Assembly: GCA_965660945.1 (NCBI GenBank)
Contig: CBFIBS010000008.1
Span: forward strand, 1-64,000
Origin: UBA7985 sp002711265
GTDB lineage: Bacteria > Pseudomonadota > Alphaproteobacteria > UBA7985
DNA length: 64,000 nt
Direction: 5' to 3'
Part shown: positions 43,614 through 53,195 of the stretch, in pieces
Layout: each line of letters begins with the position of its first letter
Numbering within the stretch: the stretch's first letter is position 1
Notes under the pieces: model-generated
The model's input: the letters and a program-made list of their open reading frames with translations, nothing else
What the model was told of the DNA's origin: nothing
Databases searched by the model: none
Position numbers and translations under genes: made by a program

Positions 43614-44870
43614 ATGGCTGATCAATATGGGTTCTGGCGACTGCTGGCCGAAGGCCTGCGGGGGCACACCGGCTGGAAACCCGCCTGGCGCGACCCCGAA
43701 CCTAAGGCCGAATACGACGTCATCATCATCGGCGGCGGCGGCCATGGTCTGGCCACGGCCTACTACCTCGCCAAGAACCACGGCATCACCAACGTCGCCG
43801 TGCTCGAAAAGGGTTATCTGGGCGGGGGTAACGTCGGCCGCAACACCACCATCGTGCGCTCGAACTACCTGCACACCGGCAACGTGCTGTTCTACGAAAA
43901 GTCGCTGCAGCTGTGGGAAGGCCTATCCAACGATCTGGGCTATAACGTCATGTTCTCGCCGCGCTCGATCATCAACGTCTTCCACAGCGATTCAGCCCGT
44001 GACGCCGACACCCGGCGCGGTAACCAGATGATCCTGCATGGGGCCGATGCGGTCCTGCTCGATCGGGAGGGCATCCGCCGCGAAGCCCCGTTGGTCGATG
44101 TCGATAACCCGCGCTTCCCGGTCTATGGCGGCCTCAAGCAGACGCGCGCAGGCTCCGCCCGCCACGACGCGGTGGCCTGGGGCTTTGCCCGCGGTGCCGA
44201 CCGACGCGGGGTCGACCTGATCCAGAACTGCGAAGTCACCGGCATCGACGTGCGCAACGGCCGAGTGGTCGGCGTCCAGACCAACCGCGGCCCGATCCGC
44301 GCCAAGAAAGTCGGCATGGCTGTCGCCGGCAACACCTCGCGCGTGGGCAAGCTGGCCGGGCTGCGCCTACCGATCGAGAGCCACGTGCTGCAAGCCTTTG
44401 TCTCCGAAGGCCTGAAACCCATGCTCCACAACGTCATCACCTTCGGCGCGGGGCATTTCTACATCTCCCAGTCCGACAAGGGCGGGCTGGTCTTCGGCGC
44501 TTCGCTGGACGGCTATAACTCCTACGCCCAGCGCGGCAACCTGCCCCGGGTCGAGCACGTCATGGAGGCGGCAGTCTCCTTCGTGCCGGCCGTCTCCAAG
44601 GTGCGCATGCTGCGCAGCTGGGGCGGGGTCATGGACATGAGCCCCGACGGCTCGCCGATCATCGACAAGACGCCGATCGAGGGCCTCTACCTCAACGCGG
44701 GCTGGTGCTACGGCGGCTTCAAGGCCACCCCGGGTTCGGGCTGGTGCTTCAGTCACCTGATCGCCAACGACAGCCCCACCCATCACATCGAGCAGATGCG
44801 CCTGGACCGGTTCGAAACCGGCTATGTCATCGACGAGCTGGGCGCCGGCGCCCAGCACAACTTGCACTAA
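43614..44870 (+). CDS. soxB: Sarcosine oxidase subunit beta
   Basis: Catalytic flavoprotein of the heterotetrameric sarcosine oxidase, which demethylates sarcosine to glycine. The ATG at 43614, with GGGAAAGG 7 nt upstream, gives 418 residues; a GTG two codons earlier is possible. The FAD-binding motif is VIIIGGGGHGLATAYYLAKN near 40. GGNVGRNTTIVRSNY and ARHDAVAWGFARGADRRG are family-specific; the region of this His is where FMN is attached in known enzymes. The C-terminus has GWCYGGFKATPGSGW. It is the first gene of soxBDAG. Confidence 0.95.
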   Translation: MADQYGFWRLLAEGLRGHTGWKPAWRDPEPKAEYDVIIIGGGGHGLATAYYLAKNHGITNVAVLEKGYLGGGNVGRNTTIVRSNYLHTGNVLFYEKSLQLWEGLSNDLGYNVMFSPRSIINVFHSDSARDADTRRGNQMILHGADAVLLDREGIRREAPLVDVDNPRFPVYGGLKQTRAGSARHDAVAWGFARGADRRGVDLIQNCEVTGIDVRNGRVVGVQTNRGPIRAKKVGMAVAGNTSRVGKLAGLRLPIESHVLQAFVSEGLKPMLHNVITFGAGHFYISQSDKGGLVFGASLDGYNSYAQRGNLPRVEHVMEAAVSFVPAVSKVRMLRSWGGVMDMSPDGSPIIDKTPIEGLYLNAGWCYGGFKATPGSGWCFSHLIANDSPTHHIEQMRLDRFETGYVIDELGAGAQHNLH

Positions 44871-44888
44871 GTTAGGAGAGGTCAGAGC

Positions 44889-45233
44889 ATGCTGATCCCC
44901 TGCCCGCACTGCGGTCTCCGCCCATCCGAAGAGTTCGTGCCCAAGGGACTGGCCGAGGCGCCGCGACCTGCGCTGGGTGGCCGCGCCAAACCAGATGGAC
45001 CGGCCTGGCAGAACTATCTTCACCTGCGCGACAACGTCGCCGACCACAGCCACGAATACTTTCACCACGCGCTGGGGTGCCGGTCGTGGATCGTGGTGCA
45101 TCGCCACACCCTGACCCACGAAGTCACGGGCGCGACCATGGCCGCTGACTTCTGGAAGGCCGACAAGCCTGCCACCACGGGCACCCAGGACGCCAAATCC
45201 CCGGCCGCAGAGACGGCGGAGGACGGCCAATGA
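44889..45233 (+). CDS. soxD: Sarcosine oxidase subunit delta
   Basis: Small zinc-binding subunit of heterotetrameric sarcosine oxidase, 114 residues. CPHCG near the start (Cys 5 and Cys 8) and the His and Cys of HHALGCRSW match the zinc ligands of the known structure. TAGGAGAGG upstream is a strong ribosome-binding site. The stop overlaps the soxA start by 4 nt (ATGA). The last 30 residues are an acidic, low-complexity tail. Confidence 0.94.
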   Translation: MLIPCPHCGLRPSEEFVPKGLAEAPRPALGGRAKPDGPAWQNYLHLRDNVADHSHEYFHHALGCRSWIVVHRHTLTHEVTGATMAADFWKADKPATTGTQDAKSPAAETAEDGQ

Positions 45234-48205
45234 CCGCGAGCCTGCCCCAGCCGTTGCGCCTGCGCCAAGGCGGCCTGATCAACCGCAACCAGCCGCTGAC
45301 CTTCACCTTCGACCGCCGCGTGTATCAGGGCTACGAGGGCGACAGCCTCGCCTCGGCCCTGCTCGCCAGCGGGGTCAAGCTGTTCGGCCGCTCGTTCAAA
45401 TACCACCGCCCGCGGGGCGTGTTCTCCGCCGGGCCGGAAGAGCCCAGCGCGCTGGTCGAGATCGATCAGGGGAAGGCCGAGCGCGACCCCAACCACCGCG
45501 CAACCATGGTCGAACTGTACGAAGGGCTGGAAACCTTCTCGCAGAACCACATCGGCCCGCTGGAGCTCGACCTGATGGAGGCCAACGACCTCATCAGCCG
45601 CTTCCTGCCCGCCGGGTTCTACTACAAGACCTTTTTCTTCGGCGGGTTGCAGGCCTGGTACCGCTTCTATGAACCGATCATCCGGCGCGCAGCGGGCCTC
45701 GGACGGCCACCGATGGAGGCCGATCCGCACCACTACGACAAGATCTACACCTTCGCCGACACGCTGGTCGTGGGTGGCGGGATCGCCGGGCTGACCACTG
45801 CGCTGTCGCTGGCGCGCGCCGGGCAGTCGGTGCTGGTCTGCGACGAGCGTGACCGCGTCGGCGGCGCAGCGCTGTGGCAGGGGGAGCGCTTCGACGGGCA
45901 GTCAGGCGCGGCCTACGTCGATCATCTGGTTGCCGAGATCGAGGCGGCCGGCGGCCGGGTGCTGCCGCGCACCACCGTGTTCGGGGTCTACGACGGCGGT
46001 ACCTACGGCGCGCTGGAGCGCTGCCACGACCACCTCGCCAAGGCCGACCGTCGGGCGCACACCGCGCGGATGAAGTACCACCGGATTCAGGCCGACCGGG
46101 TCGTCTACGCCACCGGCGCGATCGAGCGCTCCGTGGGGTTCATGGGCAACGACCGCCCCGGGGTGATGCTTGCCAGTGCCGGCCACGCCTACCTCGGGCG
46201 CTACGGCGTTCGCGTCGGCCAGCAGCCAACGATCTTCACCACCAATGACGGCGGTTATGCCGTTGCCGCAGCCCTTGCTGCCACAGGTGCCGACGTGACC
46301 CTGCTCGACGCACGGGCGGATTCACGGCTGGAGGCCGAAGGCGTCCGCGTACTGCGCGGGGTCCACGCCACCCAGGCCCATGGCCGCATGGGGCTGCACC
46401 GCGTCGACTACGGCGGCGCGCAGAGCGGCAGCCTGTCCACCGACGCGCTGCTGGTCTCCGGGGGCTGGAACCCGGCAGTGCACCTGACCTCGCACACCAA
46501 CGACCGGCGTCAGTCCAAGCCGGTTTACGACGCCAACCTGCGCGCTTTCCTGCCGCCCGAGCTGGTGGACAGCGAAGCCGCCGCCGGATCAGTGACCGGC
46601 GCGCTCGGCACCGTCGACTGCCTCGCCTCGGCCGCCGCCGCGGCTGCGAAGTTCGGTGGTGCGGCGTTGGATACGCCTGCGGTCGACGAAGCCGTTGCGG
46701 TCTCTGCACCGAAGGAGCTGTGGGCCGTGCCGGGGGCTGGTAAAGCCGCCTTCCTCGACCTGCAAAACGATGCCACGGTCAAGGACGTCGGCCTCGCCGC
46801 GCAGGAAGGCTTCCGCTCGGTCGAGCACATGAAGCGCTACACCACGCTGGGCATGGCCACCGACCAGGGCAAGACCTCCAACGTCAACGGCCTCGCCCTG
46901 CTCGCTGCCGCCACCGGTCGCGAGATCAGCGCGGTCGGCACCACCACCTTCCGCCCGCCCTACACGCCCGTGCCCATGGGCGCGTTTGCCGGGCACCACC
47001 GCCAGCGCGACTACGAGCCCTTCCGCTACTCCCCGGTCTATGACTGGGCCGAGGCCAACGGCGCGACCTTCGTCGAAGCGGGGCTGTGGATGCGGCCGAG
47101 CTGGTACACTCAAACGGGGGAAGCCGACTGGCTGGAAAGCGCTGTGCGGGAAACCCGCGCAACCCGCGACCAGCTGGGCATCACCGACGTCTCCACGCTG
47201 GGCAAGATCGATATTCAGGGCCCCGACGCCGCCGAGTTCCTCAACCGACTCTACACCAATGGCTGGAAGAGCCTGCCCGTAGGCAAGGCGCGCTACGGTC
47301 TGATGCTGCGCGAAGACGGCTTCGTCTTCGACGACGGCACGACCTCCCGCCTTGCCGAGGATCATTTCTACATGACCACCACCACGGCCAAGGCGGCGGC
47401 AGTGATGGCGCATATGGAGTTCGTGCATCAATCCGCGTGGCCGGACCTGCAGGTCGCCTTTGCCTCGGTCACCGATCAATGGGGCGGGCTGGCGCTGGCC
47501 GGGCCGAAGTCGCGCGACTGTCTGGCCGCGCTGTTCCCCGAGCTCGACGTCAGCAATGACGGCATGCCGTTTATGGGCGTTATCGAAACCACGTGGAAGG
47601 GGCATACCGCCCGCCTGTTCCGCATCTCGTTTTCGGGCGAGCTGGCCTACGAAGTCGCGGTGCCTGCGGATGTCTTCGACGCCTTCTGGCGCGAGGCTAT
47701 GGCTGTGGGCGCGCAGTGGGATATCACGCCCTACGGTTTGGAAGCGCTCAATATCCTGCGGATCGAGAAGGGACACGTCACCGGCGGTGAGCTGGACGGG
47801 CGGGTTTCCATGGACGACGTGGGGCTGGGCAAGATGGTCTCGACCAAGAAGGACTTCGTTGGCAAGGCCATGTCCGGCCGGACGGCCTTCACCGACCCCG
47901 ACCGGGTTAAGATGATTGGCCTCGTCGCCACCCAGGTCGACGAGCGCATCATCGGCGGTGGCATTGTCTTTGACAGCAAGGACGGCCCCTTCGACCACAC
48001 CACCATGCTGGGCTACGTGACCTCGGTTGCCGCCTTCTCCCCACTCAAGGACCGGTCGATCGCGCTGGCCTTCATCAAGAACGCGGCCGACTATCACGGC
48101 AAGACACTCTACGTCGTCTCCCACGTCCACAACCGGGCGATTATCGAAGTCACGGCCGAGAGCCCGCACTTCTACGACCCGAAGAACGAGAAGGTGACCG
48201 GATGA
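45230..48205 (+). CDS. soxA: Sarcosine oxidase subunit alpha
   Basis: Large subunit of 991 residues, the usual size, that binds NAD and contributes a folate-binding domain. The N-terminal segment (YEGDSLASALLASGVKLFGRSFKYHRPRG, in part) is the family hallmark. Rossmann motif VVGGGIAGLTTALSLARAG lies near 183 and a second dinucleotide region (IERSVGFMGNDRPGVMLA) follows. The last 380 residues are a GcvT-like domain (LGKIDIQGPDAAEFLNRLY, FSGELAYEVAVP, KGHVTGGELDG) that passes the methyl-derived carbon to tetrahydrofolate. It overlaps soxD and soxG by 4 nt each. Confidence 0.96.
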   Translation: MTASLPQPLRLRQGGLINRNQPLTFTFDRRVYQGYEGDSLASALLASGVKLFGRSFKYHRPRGVFSAGPEEPSALVEIDQGKAERDPNHRATMVELYEGLETFSQNHIGPLELDLMEANDLISRFLPAGFYYKTFFFGGLQAWYRFYEPIIRRAAGLGRPPMEADPHHYDKIYTFADTLVVGGGIAGLTTALSLARAGQSVLVCDERDRVGGAALWQGERFDGQSGAAYVDHLVAEIEAAGGRVLPRTTVFGVYDGGTYGALERCHDHLAKADRRAHTARMKYHRIQADRVVYATGAIERSVGFMGNDRPGVMLASAGHAYLGRYGVRVGQQPTIFTTNDGGYAVAAALAATGADVTLLDARADSRLEAEGVRVLRGVHATQAHGRMGLHRVDYGGAQSGSLSTDALLVSGGWNPAVHLTSHTNDRRQSKPVYDANLRAFLPPELVDSEAAAGSVTGALGTVDCLASAAAAAAKFGGAALDTPAVDEAVAVSAPKELWAVPGAGKAAFLDLQNDATVKDVGLAAQEGFRSVEHMKRYTTLGMATDQGKTSNVNGLALLAAATGREISAVGTTTFRPPYTPVPMGAFAGHHRQRDYEPFRYSPVYDWAEANGATFVEAGLWMRPSWYTQTGEADWLESAVRETRATRDQLGITDVSTLGKIDIQGPDAAEFLNRLYTNGWKSLPVGKARYGLMLREDGFVFDDGTTSRLAEDHFYMTTTTAKAAAVMAHMEFVHQSAWPDLQVAFASVTDQWGGLALAGPKSRDCLAALFPELDVSNDGMPFMGVIETTWKGHTARLFRISFSGELAYEVAVPADVFDAFWREAMAVGAQWDITPYGLEALNILRIEKGHVTGGELDGRVSMDDVGLGKMVSTKKDFVGKAMSGRTAFTDPDRVKMIGLVATQVDERIIGGGIVFDSKDGPFDHTTMLGYVTSVAAFSPLKDRSIALAFIKNAADYHGKTLYVVSHVHNRAIIEVTAESPHFYDPKNEKVTG

Positions 48206-48807
48206 TGGACCAATCGGTGATGCGCAGCCCGCTGGGGCCACACTGGACCCCCGGCCACCATGGCACCGCCGCCGCCGCGACGGGCGGGGATGGTGGCGCA
48301 CAGGCCGGCATCCGGGCCTTGCACACGCCCGGCCTGCTGGTGGTTGAAATCGCTGCCCTGCCCGGCAAGGGCAAGGCCATGCGCGCGGCGGTGAAGAAGG
48401 GCCTGAAGCTCGATCTGGGCGACGGCAGCCCGGCGGCCTCCCTGCCCAACGCGGTGTGCAGCGGTCCCGACCGCTACTTGCTCACTGGCTTCGATCTGGC
48501 GGCGGTTAAGGCGGCGGTCGGTGATCTGGGGCTGGCAGTCGATCAATCCTCGGGCCGGGTGCGGCTGTCGATCGACGGGGCAAAGGTGCCGGGCCTGCTG
48601 GCCAAGAGCTGCCCGCTGGATCTAACCAAGTGGCCCGTGGGCATGAGTCAGGCGAGCCACTTCCTGCATATTGGCTGTACGTGGTACCGGCGCAGCGAAA
48701 CCGGCTTCGACCTCTATATCGGGCGGTCATTTGCGCGCTCGGCGGCCGAGTGGCTGATCGAGTCCGCCGCAGAATTCGGTGTGGAAATTCTCAGTCCCGA
48801 AGACTGA
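48202..48807 (+). CDS. soxG: Sarcosine oxidase subunit gamma
   Basis: Fourth, structural subunit, 201 residues, related to the YgfZ/GcvT fold. Its position, overlapping soxA by 4 nt, and the C-terminal FLHIGCTWYRRSETGFDLYIGRSFARSAAEWL region (in part) fit SoxG. The N-terminus is an Ala/Gly-rich stretch. It is the last gene of the operon. Confidence 0.9.
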   Translation: MMDQSVMRSPLGPHWTPGHHGTAAAATGGDGGAQAGIRALHTPGLLVVEIAALPGKGKAMRAAVKKGLKLDLGDGSPAASLPNAVCSGPDRYLLTGFDLAAVKAAVGDLGLAVDQSSGRVRLSIDGAKVPGLLAKSCPLDLTKWPVGMSQASHFLHIGCTWYRRSETGFDLYIGRSFARSAAEWLIESAAEFGVEILSPED

Positions 48808-48842
48808 GGCCTGAGACCAGACCTAAATCGATTTTGGGTTCA

Positions 48843-48861
48843 GGCGGCCGGCGAGGCCGCC
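48843..48861. terminator. Possible terminator hairpin between soxG and the sulfotransferase gene
   Basis: GGCGGCC and GGCCGCC form a perfect 7-bp stem around GGCGA. It stands in the gap between two convergent genes. There is no clear T-run on either side, so it may act only as an RNA 3' end stabiliser. Confidence 0.35.
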
Positions 48862-48877
48862 CGATCAGGCCTTTGGA

Positions 48878-49882
48878 TCAGGCCTCGCCCGACTCGCCAT
48901 CCTCTTCGATAACGACCTCTTCCTTTGCGGCCTCAGCCTCCTGCGCCAAGCGCGCCGCTTCGGCTTCGTCAGCGCTAAGCACACGCACAGTCTCAGTCTC
49001 GTAGCCCAAAACCACCATGGCCTGTGCACAGGCTTGCTCGACTGACTGGATCTGGCTAAGGCTCAGGCCGCCATCACGCCACTGGCCTACCTGCCCAGAA
49101 CGGAAATAGGGCTTCTCCTCGGAGTGGGCACCACCGTAGCCGTCTTCCTTCTCGGCTTCGGCCATCTTTTCAAAGGTCGTTGCCTCTAGCGCTTTGTCGA
49201 GCTGCCCGAAGTCTAGCCGCAGGTTCATGAAAGCGATGATCCGCATGAACTCCCTGCGCGGGTTCTCGATCAGGTCTTCATAGCGCACGAACAGACGCGG
49301 CATCGACGGTCGCGACAGCCACGAAAGGACGTTGCGGGTCCAGGAGCCAATCGGCTGCGGGGTTGTCCCTTTCGAAAGCAGGGCGAACTGCGGCTGCGCC
49401 ATGTTCGCAATTGCGGCATCGAGCGGGATTTCCATATCAGCGGCCAAGGAGATCGCGATGTCACGTGGGTCGCGGACGACCACGACTGCGGCCCGAGAAT
49501 ATTGAGGCAGGAAAGTCGGCTGCCCACCCCAATCAGTCTGCAGCATGTGAGACCGCATCACCAGATCGTTCTTCGAAGACCGGCAGGCGCGGAGCAGAAA
49601 CTCAGTGCGCTTCTCACCGATATCTGCGGGTTTCAGCTTTGAGACTTCTTCGCGCATGAAGCGCTCGAAGATAAAAGCACTGCTGTCATGACTGAAAGCG
49701 CGGGCCATCGCCTTAAGGTCGATTTTATCCTGCTCAGCCATGTAGGTGTACAGGAAGGCGCGAACCCAGGCATTGCCCGAACGCGGATAGGACTGAATCC
49801 AGGTAATGCGGGCGTCGGGGAGCTTCTCCTTGGCAAAGGGGTTCTTTGCGCCCGCGACCGGGGTTTTCTTTTCTTCAGCCAT
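48878..49882 (-). CDS. Sulfotransferase domain protein
   Basis: PAPS-dependent sulfotransferase candidate of 334 residues. The 5'-phosphosulfate loop is SYPRSGNAWVR at 31-41 and the 3'-phosphate motif is VVVVRDPRDIAIS near 137; PRLFVRYEDLIENPRREFMRI and a C-terminal RSGQVGQWRDG complete the fold. The first 22 residues are charged, and the last 30 form an acidic Glu/Ala tail (AAKEEVVIEEDGESGEA). It starts 41 nt after the SDR gene, so the two may be co-transcribed. The acceptor (glycan, lipid or protein) is unknown; surface-protein and polysaccharide genes lie nearby. Confidence 0.82.
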   Translation of the reverse strand: MAEEKKTPVAGAKNPFAKEKLPDARITWIQSYPRSGNAWVRAFLYTYMAEQDKIDLKAMARAFSHDSSAFIFERFMREEVSKLKPADIGEKRTEFLLRACRSSKNDLVMRSHMLQTDWGGQPTFLPQYSRAAVVVVRDPRDIAISLAADMEIPLDAAIANMAQPQFALLSKGTTPQPIGSWTRNVLSWLSRPSMPRLFVRYEDLIENPRREFMRIIAFMNLRLDFGQLDKALEATTFEKMAEAEKEDGYGGAHSEEKPYFRSGQVGQWRDGGLSLSQIQSVEQACAQAMVVLGYETETVRVLSADEAEAARLAQEAEAAKEEVVIEEDGESGEA

Positions 49883-49923
49883 GTCAGTTCAGCCTTTGGG
49901 TTGGGGTATTTCGGTAATGAGTT

Positions 49924-50709
49924 TCAGAGCGTACCGGGGAAGCCGCCACCGTCGACGACCAGGTTCTGTCCGGTGATATAGCCTGCCCGGGCGGAGCAGA
50001 AAAAGGCGCAGGCGTGGCCGAATTCCTCGGCTGTGCCAAAGCGCTTTGCGGGGTTGCGCGCTGCGCCAGCGTCCCAAGCCTGCTGAAAGTCCAGGCCCTG
50101 CGTGTCCGCCACGTGCTGGTAGTTCTGCACGAGGCGGTCGGTTTCGTGCTGCCCGGGGAGCAGGTTGTTGATGGTGATATCGTGATGCGCCACCTGCCGC
50201 GCAAGCCCGGCGACGAAACCGGTCAGGCCAGTGCGGGCCGCATTGGAAAGGCCAAGATGCGGGATCGGCGCCTTGACCGAGGCGGAGGTGATGTTGACCA
50301 CCCGGCCGAAGCGGCGCTCGATCATGCCGTCGATCACCAGCTGGATCATGGCCACGGGGGTGTAGAGGTTGGCGTTGAGCGCGGTCATCCACGTCTCCTG
50401 CGACCACTCGCGGAAGTCACCCGGCGGCGGGCCGCCGGCGTTGTTGACCAGAATATCAGGTTCGGGCGCGGCATCGAGCAAAGCGGCGCGTCCGGTTTCC
50501 GTCGTCACGTCTGCGGCGATAGCGCTCACGCTGGCACCGTTACCGGCAACGGCGCGCACCTGCGCTTCGGCTTGGGCGAGGCGATCGGCGTCGCGGCCGT
50601 TGAGGACGAGGTTCACACCTTCCTCCGCTAGCGCCAGCGCGCAGCCCAGTCCCAGCCCCGCCGACGAGGCACAAACAATGGCGGTTTTTCCCTGTAGACC
50701 GAGGTCCAT
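49924..50709 (-). CDS. Short-chain dehydrogenase family protein with altered active site
   Basis: Rossmann-fold SDR of 261 residues, similar overall to FabG: NNAGGPPP at about 89-96, the helix-4 Asn in LNANLY and catalytic-position Ser 142 in NITSAS. At the positions of the catalytic Tyr and Lys (Ser+13 and Ser+17) the sequence has Ser 155 and Arg 159 (LGLSNAAR). The cofactor loop reads CASSAGLG, so the first glycine is Ala. Known SDR subgroups with GLSN-A-R at this place lack the classical YxxxK; their activity is unclear to me. It lies 41 nt upstream of the sulfotransferase. Confidence 0.82.
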   Translation of the reverse strand: MDLGLQGKTAIVCASSAGLGLGCALALAEEGVNLVLNGRDADRLAQAEAQVRAVAGNGASVSAIAADVTTETGRAALLDAAPEPDILVNNAGGPPPGDFREWSQETWMTALNANLYTPVAMIQLVIDGMIERRFGRVVNITSASVKAPIPHLGLSNAARTGLTGFVAGLARQVAHHDITINNLLPGQHETDRLVQNYQHVADTQGLDFQQAWDAGAARNPAKRFGTAEEFGHACAFFCSARAGYITGQNLVVDGGGFPGTL

Positions 50710-50817
50710 AGCAGCCCAAACTCCCTTGGCAATGGTTCTCGGCTGTCATAGGCGGGCGGGGTTGGTTTGTCACCCTACAGCGCACGCAGAAGAGCAAGCT
50801 GCTTGGCGTGAAAATGC

Positions 50818-50850
50818 AAAACCGCCGCTGGCTTGGACAACCAGCGACGG
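50818..50850 (-). terminator. Terminator of the RTX-like surface protein gene
   Basis: On the minus strand CCGTCGCTGG and CCAGCGGCGG form a 10-bp stem with one G-T pair and a 9-nt loop, followed by TTTT. It begins 27 nt past the stop. Confidence 0.75.
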
Positions 50851-50876
50851 CTTCAATCAGGCTAAACCGTCTGTGA

Positions 50877-53195
50877 TCAGATGATGTCGGTATCTGCGAT
50901 GCTCTCGTCGAGCTGGATGATGCCGAGCGACGTCGTGCCGGACCCACCCTGGCTGACATCAACCAGAACGTAGTAGTTGTCATCGGCGTTACCAGCAGTG
51001 CCATCATCACCATCATCATGAGCGATAACAATGTCATTGCCAGTATCGTTGAACCGCGACATGACATCCGTGACAAAGTTATCAAAGCTGGCCGCATCTG
51101 TGTGATCGTAGTCGGTTGAAAGCACAGACACGCTGTCATTGGCGGTCAGGTCTTTGAGGTCGACCTTATCGGTGCCAGAATTGAAACCACCGAGCGTCTC
51201 GGCGGCCGCAATCATCGCGTCAAAATTAGCGTAGGCCCCGAAGGTCGACGACGCGATGCTGGTCATGTCTCCGAGGCCGTCGAAGTCGAGAACCTGCTTA
51301 TTTCCGCCGAAGGTAATGTCATCGACACCTGTGCCACCGATGACGGTGGCAGTGCCGGATGCACCAGCGGTGTCCACCTGGTCATCACCCGCCCCTGCAT
51401 GGATCGAGGCCGTACCGGTGAAGCCAAGATCAACGTCATCAACACCACCAGAGCCGACAAAGCTCGCAATCGCTGTCGGGTCGTTCGCCGTCATGGTCAG
51501 CGCGGCAGCACCGGATGCGTCCACGTCCGTCAAAGCAGCAGCGCCAGCACCCGTTACAACAGCTGTCCGGTTGCCGTCGATATCCAGTTCTGTGATGCCG
51601 CCCAAAACGGTGATGGTATTGGTCCCGGCGTTGGTCTGGGTCACGGTTGCAGCACCGATGCTCGCGGCGCCGTCGATCGTCACGCCCGCGCCTTCCTGGG
51701 TGATGCGGACATTGTTGACCCCTGCCCCGGCGGTGCCGTCGAAGTCGAGGACCGCACTGTTCACCGCCGTTACCAGCAGGTTATCAACGTGCAGATCGTT
51801 GAGGTTGACGGTGGCAGCCGCATTCACGTCCACCGTCGAAACCGCGCTGTCGAAGACGTCGAAGTCGATGGTCGAAGCGCCAGCGGTCGAAATCGTCTCA
51901 ACCTTGTCAACGTCACCCAAGGCGGCATTGATGCCAGCAGCAAGTGCGAGCACGTCAGTGCCATCGCCGCCGTCGTAGGCATGGTTCGCGGTCATTGTCT
52001 CAGTAACATTAAGGGTGTCGTTGCCGGTGCCGAGATCAACGGTCTGAACCGTCGCATCGATGGACAATTCCAGATCGCCGGTCGCAGTCGCAGCGTTGAT
52101 GTCGGTCACAGCCGCCAGATTGGTACCACCGAGCGTGTTGGTAATCTCGAGGTCGGCCGACCCTTTGATGGTCAGGTCGGTCATGGCGTTGGCGGTCAGC
52201 GCAATATCATTGTCCGCCGACCCGGAGGTGGTAATCGTCACCTGCGTTGGGTCAACACCGCTGTCCAGATCAACCGTCGCGGTACCCGCGTCGCCCGCGT
52301 TTTCCAGACCCAGCTCAAACTTCACCACCGGCGCGCCGGTCACGGACACGTCGAGGGTCTGACCGGCAGCGAGGCCCTTGGCGGTCAGGGCAGCGGTATC
52401 CGTACTACCGTGCTTGGCCCCCAGATCCGTCACCGTGATGGTACCTGTGCCAGTGTTGGCATCGATCACCAGCGTGGTGTCTTCGCTGTTCATGTCGATG
52501 GCCACACCACCCGCAGAATTCACAGTAACCTCGACGTTTTCGAGGTTTTCCAGCGTGGTGCCAAGGCTACCAAAATCGAGGCTGTCGCCGTTGGTCAGCG
52601 CGGCGGTGATGCTCAGGCTGTCAGTGCCCGTGCCGCCGTCCACCGAGTCAATGTCCGTCAGCGCAGCGACGTCAGTCACGGCAAAGGCCGTATTCGAGCC
52701 ACCGCCGGCAATTGCGCCCGAGGACGCGGAGGTGATGGAAACCGTCACCGTCGGCGTGGTGCTGGACGTAGTCGTCGTGGTCGACGTGCTGGAGCTGTCA
52801 TCATCATTGGCGGCGAGGATCAGCAGACCCACCAGCAGAGCAGCGCCGGCAACCGCCACCGCAACCACGGTGGTGTTCAGGCCGGGGCCACTGACCACGG
52901 TCACCAGCTCGCTGGAGACCATGATCTCATTGCCGTCGATGATGTACTGGCCTTCGCTGGCGATGAACCGCTGGCCGTTCTCCAGTTCGAATTCGATCTG
53001 GCCATTGCCCAGGCGCTCAAAGCTGACCACAGAGGAGGTGATATCCTCGAAGCCTTCCGCACTGCCGGCTTCTGCCTGCGCCGCAGCGATGACACTGGCA
53101 CCGGCCGCAGCAACGGCAGCGGCGGTAATCTTACCGCGCTTGTTGCGCTTGATCAGTGCTTCTTTGTTGGCAATCAGGTCGGCTACCGACTTCAT
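50877..53195 (-). CDS. RTX-like secreted surface protein (S-layer or adhesin type)
   Basis: The 772 residues are acidic, rich in Ala, Thr, Asp and Gly, and have no cysteine that I noticed. I chose the ATG at 53195 with GGAG 8 nt upstream; an in-frame ATG is at 53210. The N-terminus (MKSVADLIANKEALIKRNKR, then an Ala-rich stretch) is not a normal cleavable signal. A hydrophobic segment lies at 109-129, followed by DDDSSSTSTT. The body contains degenerate RTX-type GGxGxDxL units (GGTGTDSL, LGTGNDTL, GGDGTDVL, HAGAGDDQV, GGTGVDDI) and beta-rich repeats. The C-terminus ends ESIADTDII, like proteins exported by type I secretion. S-layer or adhesin function is inference; no secretion genes are adjacent. 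Confidence 0.65.
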   Translation of the reverse strand: MKSVADLIANKEALIKRNKRGKITAAAVAAAGASVIAAAQAEAGSAEGFEDITSSVVSFERLGNGQIEFELENGQRFIASEGQYIIDGNEIMVSSELVTVVSGPGLNTTVVAVAVAGAALLVGLLILAANDDDSSSTSTTTTTSSTTPTVTVSITSASSGAIAGGGSNTAFAVTDVAALTDIDSVDGGTGTDSLSITAALTNGDSLDFGSLGTTLENLENVEVTVNSAGGVAIDMNSEDTTLVIDANTGTGTITVTDLGAKHGSTDTAALTAKGLAAGQTLDVSVTGAPVVKFELGLENAGDAGTATVDLDSGVDPTQVTITTSGSADNDIALTANAMTDLTIKGSADLEITNTLGGTNLAAVTDINAATATGDLELSIDATVQTVDLGTGNDTLNVTETMTANHAYDGGDGTDVLALAAGINAALGDVDKVETISTAGASTIDFDVFDSAVSTVDVNAAATVNLNDLHVDNLLVTAVNSAVLDFDGTAGAGVNNVRITQEGAGVTIDGAASIGAATVTQTNAGTNTITVLGGITELDIDGNRTAVVTGAGAAALTDVDASGAAALTMTANDPTAIASFVGSGGVDDVDLGFTGTASIHAGAGDDQVDTAGASGTATVIGGTGVDDITFGGNKQVLDFDGLGDMTSIASSTFGAYANFDAMIAAAETLGGFNSGTDKVDLKDLTANDSVSVLSTDYDHTDAASFDNFVTDVMSRFNDTGNDIVIAHDDGDDGTAGNADDNYYVLVDVSQGGSGTTSLGIIQLDESIADTDII

